Assembly (NCBI GenBank): GCA_944381495.1
Contig: CALWLJ010000008.1
Location: 1 to 57,841 of the forward strand
DNA from: an uncultured Mediterraneibacter sp.
Lineage (GTDB): Bacteria; Bacillota; Clostridia; Lachnospirales; Lachnospiraceae
DNA: 57,841 nucleotides
Direction of reading: 5' to 3'
Part shown: positions 25,168-34,008 of the stretch, piece after piece
Position numbering within the stretch: position 1 is the first letter of the stretch
Layout of the letters: each line of letters begins with the position of its first letter
The notes under the pieces: generated by a model
Told to the model about the DNA's origin: nothing
The model's input: the letters and a program-made list of their open reading frames with translations, nothing else
Databases searched by the model: none
Program-made: the position numbers and the translations under genes

Positions 25168-26277
25168 CTACTTTTTACTAATTTTATTTTTTTCAGGACG
25201 AGGATACGATGTCGTTCCTCTGACAACCACTTTAGGTTCATACTCAACATGATAAATACTGACGGGCTCGATTTCCGTGTATCTCTTCATCCGGGACTTA
25301 ATTTTCTTAATAATGATATCACAGGCGTCCATCCCTTTATAAATCACAAAATGCTCTATCGTCGTCAAAGAAACCTTCTTCACTTTTGCAAACAAAGTAT
25401 TGTCGCACCCCATAACAGAAAAATCACCGGGCACTTTATATTTTTCATCATGCAGAGCGTCAAGGATACCGAAAGCAATCATATCGTTCAGGCCCACAAT
25501 GGCAGTCAGATCCTCATGCTCTTTCAGCAGCTCCCTGGTCAGATCATACCCGATCCGATACTCCGAATCAATTCCAGGAACATCCCGGTCGATCTGTTCA
25601 TCTGCCGCCTTGATCACCACATTGTCTCCCAGCCCTGCTTTCTGAAACTCCTTCAAAAACCCTTCCACTCTCTTTGATCTCTGCTTCTGGCGTACTGTCA
25701 GCGGCGGTGCGATATAAGCCACATGCCGATGCCCCAGCTCAAGCAGATGCCGGGCCATAAGCCGGCCAAGCTTGGAATTATCCAGCTCCACTGCATCCAC
25801 ATTCAGCTTCTCATTCTGATTATTAATCACTACTACCGGGATCTTTCTAGACAGATTCTCCACCCGTTCCATGAAACACTGGCTGGGATTACACATGTAA
25901 ATAATCCCTTCCGGCTTCAGCGAAGGCATCATCTTCAGATAACGTTCCTCCAGGTTCAGATCCCTCTGAGTATTGCAGATAAATATTCCGAATTCCTGCT
26001 CCGCCGCTCTGGACTCTATTCCCTGCAGCAGCATAACATAGTACGGATTTGTCAGGTTCGGACTAAATACAACAAGAAGCTTCTCCCTGCGTTCCTCTTT
26101 CTTCGCCTTTCTCTTAGGCAGTACATATCCCAGCTCCTCGGCAGCTGTCTCCACTTTTTTTATCACTTCTTTTGAAAATGATACATTATATTTCTTATTC
26201 AATACCATGGAAACCGTAGCCTGAGACACCCCTGCCCGGCGTGCCACATCGGATGACGTCACTTTCTTTTTTTCCAC
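25168..26277 (-). CDS. LacI-family transcriptional regulator
   Basis: 369-aa regulator with an N-terminal helix-turn-helix (VTSSDVARRAGVSQATVSMV, about residues 6-25), a hinge, and a periplasmic-binding-protein-like effector domain (LLVVFSPNLTNPYYVMLLQG onward). It would bind a sugar or sugar phosphate. The start is a GTG at 26277: AGGAGG sits 6 nt before it, while the frame to 26337 would run into recR. It follows recR by 10 bp and so may be co-transcribed with the dnaX operon. The downstream pentose phosphate operon is a possible target, but no typical operator was found. Confidence 0.9.
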   Translation of the reverse strand: MEKKKVTSSDVARRAGVSQATVSMVLNKKYNVSFSKEVIKKVETAAEELGYVLPKRKAKKEERREKLLVVFSPNLTNPYYVMLLQGIESRAAEQEFGIFICNTQRDLNLEERYLKMMPSLKPEGIIYMCNPSQCFMERVENLSRKIPVVVINNQNEKLNVDAVELDNSKLGRLMARHLLELGHRHVAYIAPPLTVRQKQRSKRVEGFLKEFQKAGLGDNVVIKAADEQIDRDVPGIDSEYRIGYDLTRELLKEHEDLTAIVGLNDMIAFGILDALHDEKYKVPGDFSVMGCDNTLFAKVKKVSLTTIEHFVIYKGMDACDIIIKKIKSRMKRYTEIEPVSIYHVEYEPKVVVRGTTSYPRPEKNKISKK

Positions 26278-26287
26278 AGACACCCTC

Positions 26288-26884
26288 CTACAGTTCTGTC
26301 CGGCCTTCCAGGGCACGCAAAAGCGTAACCTCATCAATATATTCCAGATCTCCGCCCACCGGAACTCCGCTGGCGATCCGGCTGACCTTAATCCCGGCAG
26401 GCTTGATCAGCTTACTGATATACATCGCTGTCGTCTCACCCTCCAGGCTGGAATTCGTGGCAATGATCACCTCGTCCACATCTCCCTGAAGCCGCTCCAT
26501 TAATTCCTTCAGCCGGATATCTCCCGGACCGATTCCAAGCATAGGGGAAATTGCCCCGTGCAGCACATGATATACGCCATTATATTTTCCCGTCTTCTCA
26601 TACGCTGCCAGATCCCTGGGCGTCTCAACAACCATGATCGTCTTCTTGTCACGGTCCGGATTACTGCAGATAGGACAGATTTCCCTGTCCGTCAATGTGC
26701 AGCATACCTTACAGTATCTCACATTCTTCCTGGCATCCACAATTGTCTGTGCCAGCTGCTCTACCTGATCCATCGGCATATTGATCACATGGAAAGCAAG
26801 CCGCTGAGCAGATTTGTTTCCAATTCCCGGAAGCCGGGAAAACTCGTCGATCAACCGGCTGATCTGGTTACTGTAATACTCCAT
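26288..26884 (-). CDS. recR: Recombination mediator RecR
   Basis: 198-aa protein, the usual length. It has the helix-hairpin-helix N-terminus ([18 protein letters not shown]), a zinc finger with Cys58, Cys61, Cys70 and Cys73, and a Toprim domain ([34 protein letters not shown]). RecR works with RecO/RecF to load RecA at gaps. It lies 30 bp after the ybaB homologue in the conserved dnaX-ybaB-recR order. Confidence 0.97.
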   Translation of the reverse strand: MEYYSNQISRLIDEFSRLPGIGNKSAQRLAFHVINMPMDQVEQLAQTIVDARKNVRYCKVCCTLTDREICPICSNPDRDKKTIMVVETPRDLAAYEKTGKYNGVYHVLHGAISPMLGIGPGDIRLKELMERLQGDVDEVIIATNSSLEGETTAMYISKLIKPAGIKVSRIASGVPVGGDLEYIDEVTLLRALEGRTEL

Positions 26885-26914
26885 CTACACTAACACCTCT
26901 GTAAAATTCTCGAA

Positions 26915-27268
26915 TCAGAACATTCCCGGGATTCCGCCGCCGAGTCCTCCTGTAAATTTAGACATCGCCGCCCCTGCTTCTTCTTCTACCTTCCGCAGCG
27001 CCTCATTCGTAGCCGCCACGATCAGATCCTCCAGCATCTCGATATCTTCTGGATCTACCACTTCCTCCGAGAGCTTCACCTTCATAACTTCTCTCTTTCC
27101 GGACACAGTTACTTCAACTGCTCCGCCGCCCGCTGACGCTGTAAACTCTTTCGTCTCCAGCTCTTTCTGCTGCTCTTCCATCTGGCGCTGCATGCGCTGT
27201 GCCTGTTTCATCAGGTTCGCCATGTTTCCTGGCATTCCGCCTCCAGGAAATCCTCCTCTTTTTGCCAT
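26915..27268 (-). CDS. YbaB/EbfC nucleoid-associated protein
   Basis: 117-aa protein: Gly/Met-rich N-terminus, a coiled helix (MKQAQRMQRQMEEQQKELE), then a beta core with VEVTVSGKREVMKVKL and a C-terminal helix. Family members are dimeric tweezers-like DNA-binding proteins. The ATG lies 2 bp after the dnaX stop and uses GGAGG inside the dnaX 3' end, so translation is coupled. Confidence 0.94.
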   Translation of the reverse strand: MAKRGGFPGGGMPGNMANLMKQAQRMQRQMEEQQKELETKEFTASAGGGAVEVTVSGKREVMKVKLSEEVVDPEDIEMLEDLIVAATNEALRKVEEEAGAAMSKFTGGLGGGIPGMF

Positions 27269-27270
27269 AT

Positions 27271-28869
27271 CTAATCCTCCACTGTTATCTCCATATTGAT
27301 TTTCTGCTCTATATCCACAAATGTATCCTCGAAATGTCTGCCTTCCTCAACATGTCTTACTTCTACTTCCACCTTTTTTCCGATCCGGTTCTCAATGAGA
27401 GTCTCCAGCTCCTGCACATGATCCTCTCTGCCGACCACGCTTGCCGCAAGCGTGTCAGGCAGGACTATCATCAGCCTGTTATCCCCGCCAAGGCTGAGTC
27501 GTGCCTTCTTGAGATAAGAGCGGACCATACCGGACGCTTCATCTGCAATGGACCGGAAGATCTTCACCACTTCCTGTACGTCTTCCGGTATGGCATTGGG
27601 AAGCTCCGGCCTCCTGCCTGCGCCCGGGCCTTCTCCGGTTCCGTCCGTCCCATCATGACTTCCGTCCCCGTTCACATACACGACCTTGCCCGGCGCGTTC
27701 GCCATTGCTTCAAGTCCCTTGTCTACCTTATCCTCAACGGCGCGGATACGATCCAGAAGAGAATCCTGCGTACTTTCCATAGCCGGCGTACACATCTTGA
27801 TCAGAGCCACCTCCAGCATAACTCTTTTCTGAGTAGCATACCGGAGCTGTCCTGAAAGTTCGGAAAAAATGCGAATATAACGAAGCAGCACATCGTACTC
27901 GATCATCTGTGCTTCTTCTTTCAGCTGCATCATGTTTTCCGTGGATACATCCAGAACATCCTCTATATTATCAGAAGTTTTTACCAGAAGCAAGTTTCTA
28001 AGATACCAGGTAAAATCAGCTGCCAGCTGGGTCAGTTCTCTTCCCTGCATGACCAGGTCCTCCACGATATCCAGCACACCGGACACATCCCGGTCAATGA
28101 TCTTCCTGAGAAGACGGCTGAATACATCTGTATCCACCGCTCCCAGCACTTCCAGCACATTATCATACGTCAGCTTCTGTCCCATATAAAATGCAATACA
28201 CTGATCCAGCAGACTAAGTGCATCACGCATAGAGCCGTCCGCCGCCTTGGCAATATAACGGAGCGCTTTGTCCTCCACCTCTACATGCTCTGTGTCCATC
28301 AGTTCCTGCATCCTGGCCGTAATCGTCTCAATACTGATTCTCTTAAAATCATAGTGCTGGCATCGGGACAGAATTGTAATAGGAATCTTGTGTACTTCCG
28401 TGGTAGCCAGGATGAAGATCACATATTCCGGCGGCTCCTCCAGCGTCTTAAGAAGAGCATTGAATGCGCCTATGGACAGCATATGCACCTCGTCAATAAT
28501 GTATACTTTATACTTTCCCTCTGTGGGCCGGTAGGTCACTTCCTCACGGATCTCCCGGATATTGTCCACACCATTGTTGGAAGCCGCATCGATCTCGATC
28601 ACATTCATAGACGTCCCTGCAGCAATGGATCTGCACATGGCGCACTCGCCGCAAGGGCTGCCGTTGACCGGATGTTCACAGTTCACCGCCTTGGCAAATA
28701 TTTTCGCTACTGTAGTCTTCCCGGTTCCTCTTGTTCCGCAGAACAGATATGCATGCCCGATACGGTTTGCCCGGATCTGGTTCTGTAATGTAGTTATGAT
28801 ATGATCCTGACCCTTCACGTCCTCAAACGCCGTAGGGCGGAACTTTCTGTAAAGTGCCGTATATGACAT
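27271..28869 (-). CDS. dnaX: DNA polymerase III subunit gamma/tau
   Basis: 532-aa clamp-loader ATPase. Walker A GTRGTGKT (45-52), zinc-binding Cys cluster (CEHPVNGSPCGECAMC), Walker B IIDEVHML, SRC motif TILSRCQHYDF, followed by the tau-type C-terminal region (about 370-532). The start is ATG 28869 with GAGGTG upstream; the frame begins 9 bp earlier at a GTG that is part of that Shine-Dalgarno site. I saw no A-rich slippery run that would give an enteric-style gamma product. Confidence 0.96.
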   Translation of the reverse strand: MSYTALYRKFRPTAFEDVKGQDHIITTLQNQIRANRIGHAYLFCGTRGTGKTTVAKIFAKAVNCEHPVNGSPCGECAMCRSIAAGTSMNVIEIDAASNNGVDNIREIREEVTYRPTEGKYKVYIIDEVHMLSIGAFNALLKTLEEPPEYVIFILATTEVHKIPITILSRCQHYDFKRISIETITARMQELMDTEHVEVEDKALRYIAKAADGSMRDALSLLDQCIAFYMGQKLTYDNVLEVLGAVDTDVFSRLLRKIIDRDVSGVLDIVEDLVMQGRELTQLAADFTWYLRNLLLVKTSDNIEDVLDVSTENMMQLKEEAQMIEYDVLLRYIRIFSELSGQLRYATQKRVMLEVALIKMCTPAMESTQDSLLDRIRAVEDKVDKGLEAMANAPGKVVYVNGDGSHDGTDGTGEGPGAGRRPELPNAIPEDVQEVVKIFRSIADEASGMVRSYLKKARLSLGGDNRLMIVLPDTLAASVVGREDHVQELETLIENRIGKKVEVEVRHVEEGRHFEDTFVDIEQKINMEITVED

Positions 28870-28918
28870 GAAATACACCTCGTCTGAATCATTTTTTTAC
28901 ATCTGATAAAGAGGAAGC

Positions 28919-28959
28919 GGGCATCCTGCCGCGGAAGCCTGTCCCGCAGCCGGATGCCC
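28919..28959 (-). terminator. GC-rich hairpin between pfkA and dnaX
   Basis: Stem GGGCATCC / GGATGCCC (28919-28926, 28952-28959) extended by an inner TGCGG/CCGC(G)CA pairing, followed on the minus strand by a CT-rich tail. Probably the pfkA terminator; the tail is not a clean U-run. Confidence 0.55.
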
Positions 28960-29049
28960 GGAATCTCTGTTTTCCTGATTTATCACCTGAGCTGATGCCA
29001 TTTATTTGCAATCCCGCTCTGTGATATGATACCTGTTTTCCAGCTTTAC

Positions 29050-30129
29050 TTAAACTTCGTCTCCAAAGCTGATTCCCAGCATCCTCGCCTCTTTGATCAG
29101 GCTGCACTTGGGATCTACCGTCTTGAGCTTGCCTGCCACATCACCAAGCGGAACTTTTGTCATCTCGCCATTCTTAATGGCAACCATGTATCCGTACTTT
29201 TCTTCCAGGATAAGTTCAGCAGCCTTTGCTCCGCATCTTGATGCAAATACACGGTCATAAGCGCAAGGTGATCCTCCTCTCTGCGTATGTCCCGGAACCG
29301 TAATACGGACTTCCTTATCTGTCTCCTTCTGGATCTGCTCTGCCAGCTCATATGCAATAGAAGGATACTTTCTCTTTGCCAGCTTCTCCTTATATTCTTT
29401 CTTCTTCAGCTTCGCATCCTCTTTCGAAATGGCTCCTTCAGCTACGGCAAGAATCGTAAACGGTTTGCCGGCATTAGAACGTCCCTCTATCACTTTCTTG
29501 ATTGCCTTGATATCATAAGGGATCTCTGGAAGAAGAATGATATCCGCACCGCCTGCAATACCTGCGTGAAGAGTAACATAACCGACTTTGTGTCCCATTA
29601 CCTCAATAATAAAGACACGGCTGTGCGATGTCGCCGTCGTATGGATCCTGTCAATAGTATCCGTAGCGATATCAACTGCACTCTGAAATCCGAATGTCAT
29701 ATCCGTTCCCCACAGATCATTGTCAATCGTCTTGGGAAGAGTGATCACATTCAGCCCTTCCTCTCTGAGAAGATTCGCCGTTTTGTGAGTTCCATTTCCT
29801 CCCAGTATCACAAGACAGTTCAGATTCAGCTTGTGATATGTATGTTTCATCGCCTCAACCTTATCAAGTCCGTCCTTATCCGGCACGCGCATCAGCTTGA
29901 ACGGCTGTCTCGATGTACCAAGAATCGTACCGCCGCGGGTCAGGATTCCTGAAAAATCCTTAGATGTAAGCATGTTAAAGTCTGCGTAGATCAGCCCCTT
30001 ATACCCATCCTTAAATCCATAGATTTCAACATCGTTCCTCTTGGAACAGATTCCTTTTACAACGCCGCGCATTGCCGCGTTCAAAGCCTGACAGTCTCCG
30101 CCGCTGGTCAGCATTCCGATTCGTAACAT
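29050..30129 (-). CDS. pfkA: 6-phosphofructokinase (ATP or PPi donor uncertain)
   Basis: 359-aa PFK-A family enzyme that phosphorylates fructose 6-phosphate: TSGGDCQALN at the start, PKTIDND (132-138), VMGHKVGYV, and the substrate-binding PGHTQRGGSP. Donor-site residues are mixed: GGNGT (110-114) keeps the Gly typical of ATP enzymes but has Asn where most have a metal-binding Asp, and Lys133 in PKTIDND is the state of PPi-dependent or group III enzymes. AGGAGG precedes the ATG. The gene has its own promoter and follows pgi in the glycolytic order. Confidence 0.92.
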   Translation of the reverse strand: MLRIGMLTSGGDCQALNAAMRGVVKGICSKRNDVEIYGFKDGYKGLIYADFNMLTSKDFSGILTRGGTILGTSRQPFKLMRVPDKDGLDKVEAMKHTYHKLNLNCLVILGGNGTHKTANLLREEGLNVITLPKTIDNDLWGTDMTFGFQSAVDIATDTIDRIHTTATSHSRVFIIEVMGHKVGYVTLHAGIAGGADIILLPEIPYDIKAIKKVIEGRSNAGKPFTILAVAEGAISKEDAKLKKKEYKEKLAKRKYPSIAYELAEQIQKETDKEVRITVPGHTQRGGSPCAYDRVFASRCGAKAAELILEEKYGYMVAIKNGEMTKVPLGDVAGKLKTVDPKCSLIKEARMLGISFGDEV

Positions 30130-30216
30130 ATCATTTCCTCCTTTACACAGCCGGCCGCAATCGGTATGAAACGCTCGTCACTGACACGCCGCACCGCTTG
30201 CCGGGCTTATCACACA

Positions 30217-30249
30217 AATAAGCAGCCGACTCCTATTCGACTGCTTATT
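30217..30249 (-). terminator. Hairpin just downstream of the pfkA promoter
   Basis: Perfect 9-bp stem AATAAGCAG / CTGCTTATT (30217-30225, 30241-30249) separated by 15 nt. It begins immediately after the -10 box at 30250, so it would form the very 5' end of the pfkA mRNA, where such hairpins can protect the transcript. It could equally terminate pgi readthrough. Confidence 0.5.
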
Positions 30250-30278
30250 ATTATACCCCATTTATATTTGTGTAACAA
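30250..30278 (-). promoter_or_regulatory. Promoter of pfkA
   Basis: Minus strand: -35 TTGTTA (30273-30278), 17-bp spacer, -10 TATAAT (30250-30255); leader about 115 nt. Confidence 0.7.
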
Positions 30279-30307
30279 GAAAATATTTTTCAGAGATCGA
30301 CCTGCAA

Positions 30308-31654
30308 TTATAATCTTGCAAGCAGTTTTTCTCTCTCATCCTCGTATCCAGGTTTGCCCAGCAGAGCGAACATATTCTTCTTGTAGCTCTCAACACCCGG
30401 CTGATTGAACGGATTAACGCCGAGTAAATATCCGCTCACACCGCATGCAAACTCAAAGAAATAGAACAACTCGCCAAGGCAGAACTCATTCTGCTCCGGA
30501 ATCTTCACCATCAGGTTCGGAACATTTCCATCTGTATGTGCAAGAATTGTTCCGTTCATGGCACTCTTGTTGATAAAATCAACATTCTTTCCTGCCAGAT
30601 AATTCAGCCCGTCCAGATCTACCGGCTCTTCATTGATAATAATCTCTTCACTGGACTTCTCAACATTGAGAACCGTCTCAAACATGATACGGCTTCCGTC
30701 CTGGATGAACTGTCCCATGGAATGAAGATCTGTTGTCAGGTCTACGGATGCCGGGAAAATACCCTTCTGATCTTTTCCTTCACTCTCTCCGTAGAGCTGT
30801 TTCCACCACTCTGATACATAGTGAAGGCTTGGCTCATAGTTAGCCAGAACTTCCACAGATTTTCCTTTGCGGAGCAGAATATTACGGATTGCAGCATACT
30901 GCATTGCATCATTCTCTGCAAAATCTTTTTCCAGAGCAGCTTTTCTTCCAGCTGCCGCGCCTTCCATCAGTTTATCGATGTCAGCGCCGCTTACAGCGAT
31001 CGGAAGCAGACCTACAGCTGTCAGCACTGAGAAACGTCCTCCTACGTCATCCGGTACAACAAAGCTTTCATAGCCCTCTTCTGTAGCCAGATTCTTAAGT
31101 GCTCCCTTCGCACGGTCTGTTGTCGCATAAATTCTCTTGGCAGCTTCCTCTTTCCCATATTTCTTCTCAAGAATCTCCTTGAATACACGGAAGGCGATGG
31201 CCGGCTCTGTGGTTGTCCCTGACTTGGAGATCATATTGATGGAGAAATCTCTGTCTCCCACAACATCGATCAGGTCTTTAATATATTTACTGCTGATACT
31301 GTTTCCTACAAAATAAATCTCCGGTGATTTTCTGATCTCTTTTGATACAACATTTGCAAAAGAATGTCCCAGAAATTCAATCGCAGCCCTGGCTCCCAGA
31401 TAAGAACCGCCGATTCCGATCACAAGAAGAACTTCTGAATCCTGACGAATCTTCTCTGCTGCTTTCTTAATACGGTCAAATTCCTCTTTATCATAATCAA
31501 CCGGGAGATCGATCCATCCAAGGAAATCATTTCCAGCTCCTGTTTTTGCAAGCAGCTTCTCCTTCGCCTGTGTGGCAAGCTCGCTCATGTATTCCATCTC
31601 ATGCTCCTGAACACAGCCGCAGGCTTTTGAATAGTCAAATGTTACTTTGCTCAT
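30308..31654 (-). CDS. pgi: Glucose-6-phosphate isomerase
   Basis: 448-aa enzyme of the Firmicute-length PGI group, interconverting glucose 6-phosphate and fructose 6-phosphate. Motifs: [30 protein letters not shown] (phosphate binding), the catalytic Glu region [16 protein letters not shown], and the C-terminal Lys in [18 protein letters not shown] precedes the ATG. A separate promoter upstream and the pfkA promoter downstream suggest two independent transcripts. Confidence 0.96.
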   Translation of the reverse strand: MSKVTFDYSKACGCVQEHEMEYMSELATQAKEKLLAKTGAGNDFLGWIDLPVDYDKEEFDRIKKAAEKIRQDSEVLLVIGIGGSYLGARAAIEFLGHSFANVVSKEIRKSPEIYFVGNSISSKYIKDLIDVVGDRDFSINMISKSGTTTEPAIAFRVFKEILEKKYGKEEAAKRIYATTDRAKGALKNLATEEGYESFVVPDDVGGRFSVLTAVGLLPIAVSGADIDKLMEGAAAGRKAALEKDFAENDAMQYAAIRNILLRKGKSVEVLANYEPSLHYVSEWWKQLYGESEGKDQKGIFPASVDLTTDLHSMGQFIQDGSRIMFETVLNVEKSSEEIIINEEPVDLDGLNYLAGKNVDFINKSAMNGTILAHTDGNVPNLMVKIPEQNEFCLGELFYFFEFACGVSGYLLGVNPFNQPGVESYKKNMFALLGKPGYEDEREKLLARL

Positions 31655-31736
31655 CGTTATCCTTCCTCTCTGATATCATCATTTGCAGTTCCGGGGCAGA
31701 AAACCTGTCATCCCATCCCGATACCCTACTATGCAC

Positions 31737-31765
31737 ATTTTACCAAATCCCTGTTTCTTATTCAA
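31737..31765 (-). promoter_or_regulatory. Promoter of pgi
   Basis: Minus strand: -35 TTGAAT (31760-31765), 17-bp spacer, -10 TAAAAT (31737-31742). Confidence 0.65.
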
Positions 31766-31849
31766 GAAAAAACCATGTAAGGTCTAAAAAAGAGATATTT
31801 CAGCGGAAACCGCACCTGCATGTGACATTCTTCAGGATGTTCCATCCCG

Positions 31850-33031
31850 TTATGCAAGAAACTCTTCCAGTATCTGTCGGATCGCCTCCTCTCTCAATGC
31901 AGGTTTGTCTTCACTGTTCTGCTCCGCAGAAACCTGCTGCATAACCTGTCTGATCGCATCTTCACCAACTACATTTTTAGGCTCCCCCTCAATATTGATA
32001 GGAAGTTTTGACTCAGCCCGCTGCTGATTCTTGCGGAAAATGCCTTTTCTTCCACTGTCACGTGTATCCGCTTTTCTAATCTGGTCGGCTCTGACACTTC
32101 CGCTGCTGTTCTCATCCCTCACATAATCTTCATCCCGCGGGGAAACCTGAACATTTACCGGACCATCCGCCCGGTAATCCCTGGAGGCGCCGGATCTGGC
32201 CGTACGCTGCTCTGTCTGTACACCAGACTGTACAGCTGACTGCCCGGCAGATGCCTGAAAATTCTCCCGGGCAACATTCTGCTGTACGGCGGTTTCTGTT
32301 CCCGGCTGCATACTCATCTGCATACCGGCCTGCATCCCCGGCCGGCTTCCCGGCTGCTCTGCCCTCTGTGGATCTGAAGATACCTGTAACGGCACTCCCT
32401 GCATATTTCCGGCTGTCTGCGGCTGCGCCATCTGCCCTGCATTCTGATATCCATTCTTTGAATATCCCTCCGGAGCGATCACATCAATAGATTCCCTCTC
32501 TGCACTTCTCTGCTTTCTCAGACGAAACGCACAGATATTATCCAGATAATCCACCATATACATTTTCACAGCATTCACCTTGTAAGGCTCATCAGACAGC
32601 CTGCTTACAACAAGCAGGAATACAACTTCCGCAGCTCCACCGGCAATATATTGATAAACGGATTCAGTGAATCCGGAAGAAAGATAATTGGCAGAGGCCC
32701 CCAGCGCAGCCAGTATACCTGCAAACCATATAGAAAGGATCTCAATCTGGCGCCATGTATGGATCCGGAAAATAAATCCCCGGTATTCATATATGTATTT
32801 TTCCACAAATGCATCAATATTTTCCACAGAATCATGGATCATACATGCATGCTCATACTTTGCTCTAACGAGTTTTATCAGCCTGTGCGTACTTTTCGTC
32901 ATATTTGACGCTGCTTTCAGTAACCTGTGAAGAGTAAACTGGTTAATGATCTTTGCCAGTACCCCCAGCACTCCAATGCCAGCCATCAGCCACACAATCG
33001 CATTGGTCGTAGTCGCTAATTCTCTTAACAT
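31850..33031 (-). CDS. Uncharacterised membrane protein with long Gln/Ser-rich cytoplasmic tail
   Basis: 393-aa protein: an N-terminal transmembrane helix (about 9-27), a cytoplasmic helical region with TKSTHRLIKLVRAKYEHA and SVENIDAFVEKYIYEYRG, two or three further helices (about 100-165), then about 200 disordered residues rich in Gln, Gly, Ala and Met (MQAGMQMSMQPG-type) and a short conserved-looking C-terminus (EEAIRQILEEF, repeating an earlier EDAIRQVMQQV). I do not recognise a named family. The ATG at 33031 has AGGAGG; the frame to 33115 lacks a site. The paired E-[DE]A-IRQ helices may be protein-binding peptides. Confidence 0.75.
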   Translation of the reverse strand: MLRELATTTNAIVWLMAGIGVLGVLAKIINQFTLHRLLKAASNMTKSTHRLIKLVRAKYEHACMIHDSVENIDAFVEKYIYEYRGFIFRIHTWRQIEILSIWFAGILAALGASANYLSSGFTESVYQYIAGGAAEVVFLLVVSRLSDEPYKVNAVKMYMVDYLDNICAFRLRKQRSAERESIDVIAPEGYSKNGYQNAGQMAQPQTAGNMQGVPLQVSSDPQRAEQPGSRPGMQAGMQMSMQPGTETAVQQNVARENFQASAGQSAVQSGVQTEQRTARSGASRDYRADGPVNVQVSPRDEDYVRDENSSGSVRADQIRKADTRDSGRKGIFRKNQQRAESKLPINIEGEPKNVVGEDAIRQVMQQVSAEQNSEDKPALREEAIRQILEEFLA

Positions 33032-33446
33032 AGCAAACCCTCCTGTATTTATTCTCCCACAATTTTCCCGGATCACATGACGGTACGGATTGTGTTTGTG
33101 GACATTATAGCCCAACTTTTCCAGACTGTCCGCAAAAACCGTTCTACATATTTCTACACGCCGAACCGGATTTCTGCAGATACCGTCTCCTCATAAAAAT
33201 ATTCAAAGAGTCTGATATTATCCTCATAAACGCTCACCTTAACCGACTTTATCCACATTTTCTCCCCAGTAATTCTCATAAAGATTAAAATGTCATATTT
33301 TATTCAATCTACACGAATCCTGACACACGGTTCTTCCCTGGTTATTGTTTCATCCCTATTCCTTGATGGCAAACATCCTGAATAGCGGACCGTTGTATTT
33401 CTGCTTTTGATTTGCTATAATACTGCCTGAATAGGAGGGATAAAAG
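33032..33446. other. 415-bp divergent intergenic region
   Basis: Contains a TATAAT on the minus strand at 33104-33109 (no convincing -35) for the membrane protein gene, and the TSCPD promoter at 33393-33421. Between them I see no ORF, hairpin or riboswitch that I can support. Confidence 0.5.
33393..33421 (+). promoter_or_regulatory. Promoter of the TSCPD gene
   Basis: -35 TTGTAT (33393-33398), 17-bp spacer, -10 TATAAT (33416-33421), 25 bp before the ATG. Confidence 0.7.
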
Positions 33447-33689
33447 ATGGAGTACAGTCCAAAAGGAGTCTGCTCACAGAAGATTCATTTTGATCTGATT
33501 GATAACAAAGTAAAAAATGTCTCTTTCGTAGGCGGATGTAACGGAAATCTTCAGGGAATTTCCCGTCTTATCGACGGAATGGATGTAAATGAAGCGATCT
33601 CGCGTCTGGAAGGGATCCGCTGCGGATTCAAATCCACATCCTGCCCGGATCAGCTGGCAAAAGCGCTGAAATCCGCTGTACAGGCCTGA
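33447..33689 (+). CDS. TSCPD domain protein (TIGR03905-like)
   Basis: 80-aa stand-alone TSCPD domain. Cysteines in KGVCSQ, GGCNGN, IRCGFK and the signature TSCPDQLA are conserved; in ribonucleotide reductases such domains sit at the C-terminus and may bind metal. Free-standing copies are common in Clostridia with unknown role. AGGAGG precedes the ATG. It is monocistronic, followed by a hairpin at 33707-33736. Confidence 0.88.
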   Translation: MEYSPKGVCSQKIHFDLIDNKVKNVSFVGGCNGNLQGISRLIDGMDVNEAISRLEGIRCGFKSTSCPDQLAKALKSAVQA

Positions 33690-33706
33690 TCCGCCGCAGT
33701 ATACAT

Positions 33707-33736
33707 CAGGTATATCCGGCAGAACTGCCGGATATA
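33707..33736 (+). terminator. Hairpin after the TSCPD gene
   Basis: Perfect stem GTATATCCGGCAG / CTGCCGGATATAC around a tiny loop. There is no U-run, so termination may need help or the hairpin may protect the 3' end. Confidence 0.5.
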
Positions 33737-33750
33737 CTTATACCAGAAGA

Positions 33751-33819
33751 AAAATAAAATAAAAAATCGGAGAAACAACAGATGTGATTTCCTATATCAC
33801 TGATTCTGTCATTTCTCCG
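33751..33819 (-). terminator. Strong terminator of the DUF6147-like gene
   Basis: Minus strand stem CGGAGAAA / TTTCTCCG (33812-33819, 33768-33775) extended by inner ACAGA/TCTGT and GTGAT/ATCAC pairings, followed by a 17-nt T-rich tail (33751-33767). Confidence 0.8.
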
Positions 33820-33830
33820 TCAATGAAATT

Positions 33831-33980
33831 AAAAGACTCTCTCTTAAATCCTGAGAGCAGCTGCCATATACAACGTCACGTGTGGTGTTTTCCTCGGAAC
33901 AGGTTCCCAATTTTCATTTTTATTTTTTTATAACCCGCACATGGCAGCTGCTCTCAGGACTCAAGGGAGAGTCTGCTTTT
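33831..33980. repeat. 150-bp element with ~35-bp inverted arms
   Basis: The left arm (33831-33866, containing CCTGAGAGCAGCTGCCAT) and right arm (33941-33980) are inverted copies with only a few mismatches and a 3-nt gap. The loop of about 73 nt contains GGAAC-CTG-TTCC and an AT-rich stretch but no ORF. It lies in the 3' untranslated part of the minus-strand DUF6147-like gene, before its terminator. It could be a MITE-like insertion, a processing site or a structured RNA. Confidence 0.8.
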
Positions 33981-34008
33981 CTTTATTATTCAATTTTATC
34001 TTCAGTCG

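Noticed and set aside
27271-28869. Programmed frameshift in dnaX
   Set aside because: No A-rich slippery heptamer with a downstream stop in the alternative frame was seen.
28900-29050. Possible SRP RNA upstream of dnaX
   Set aside because: The conserved apical GGAAGGAAGCAG-type motif is missing; the sequence is a simple GC hairpin that fits the pfkA terminator.
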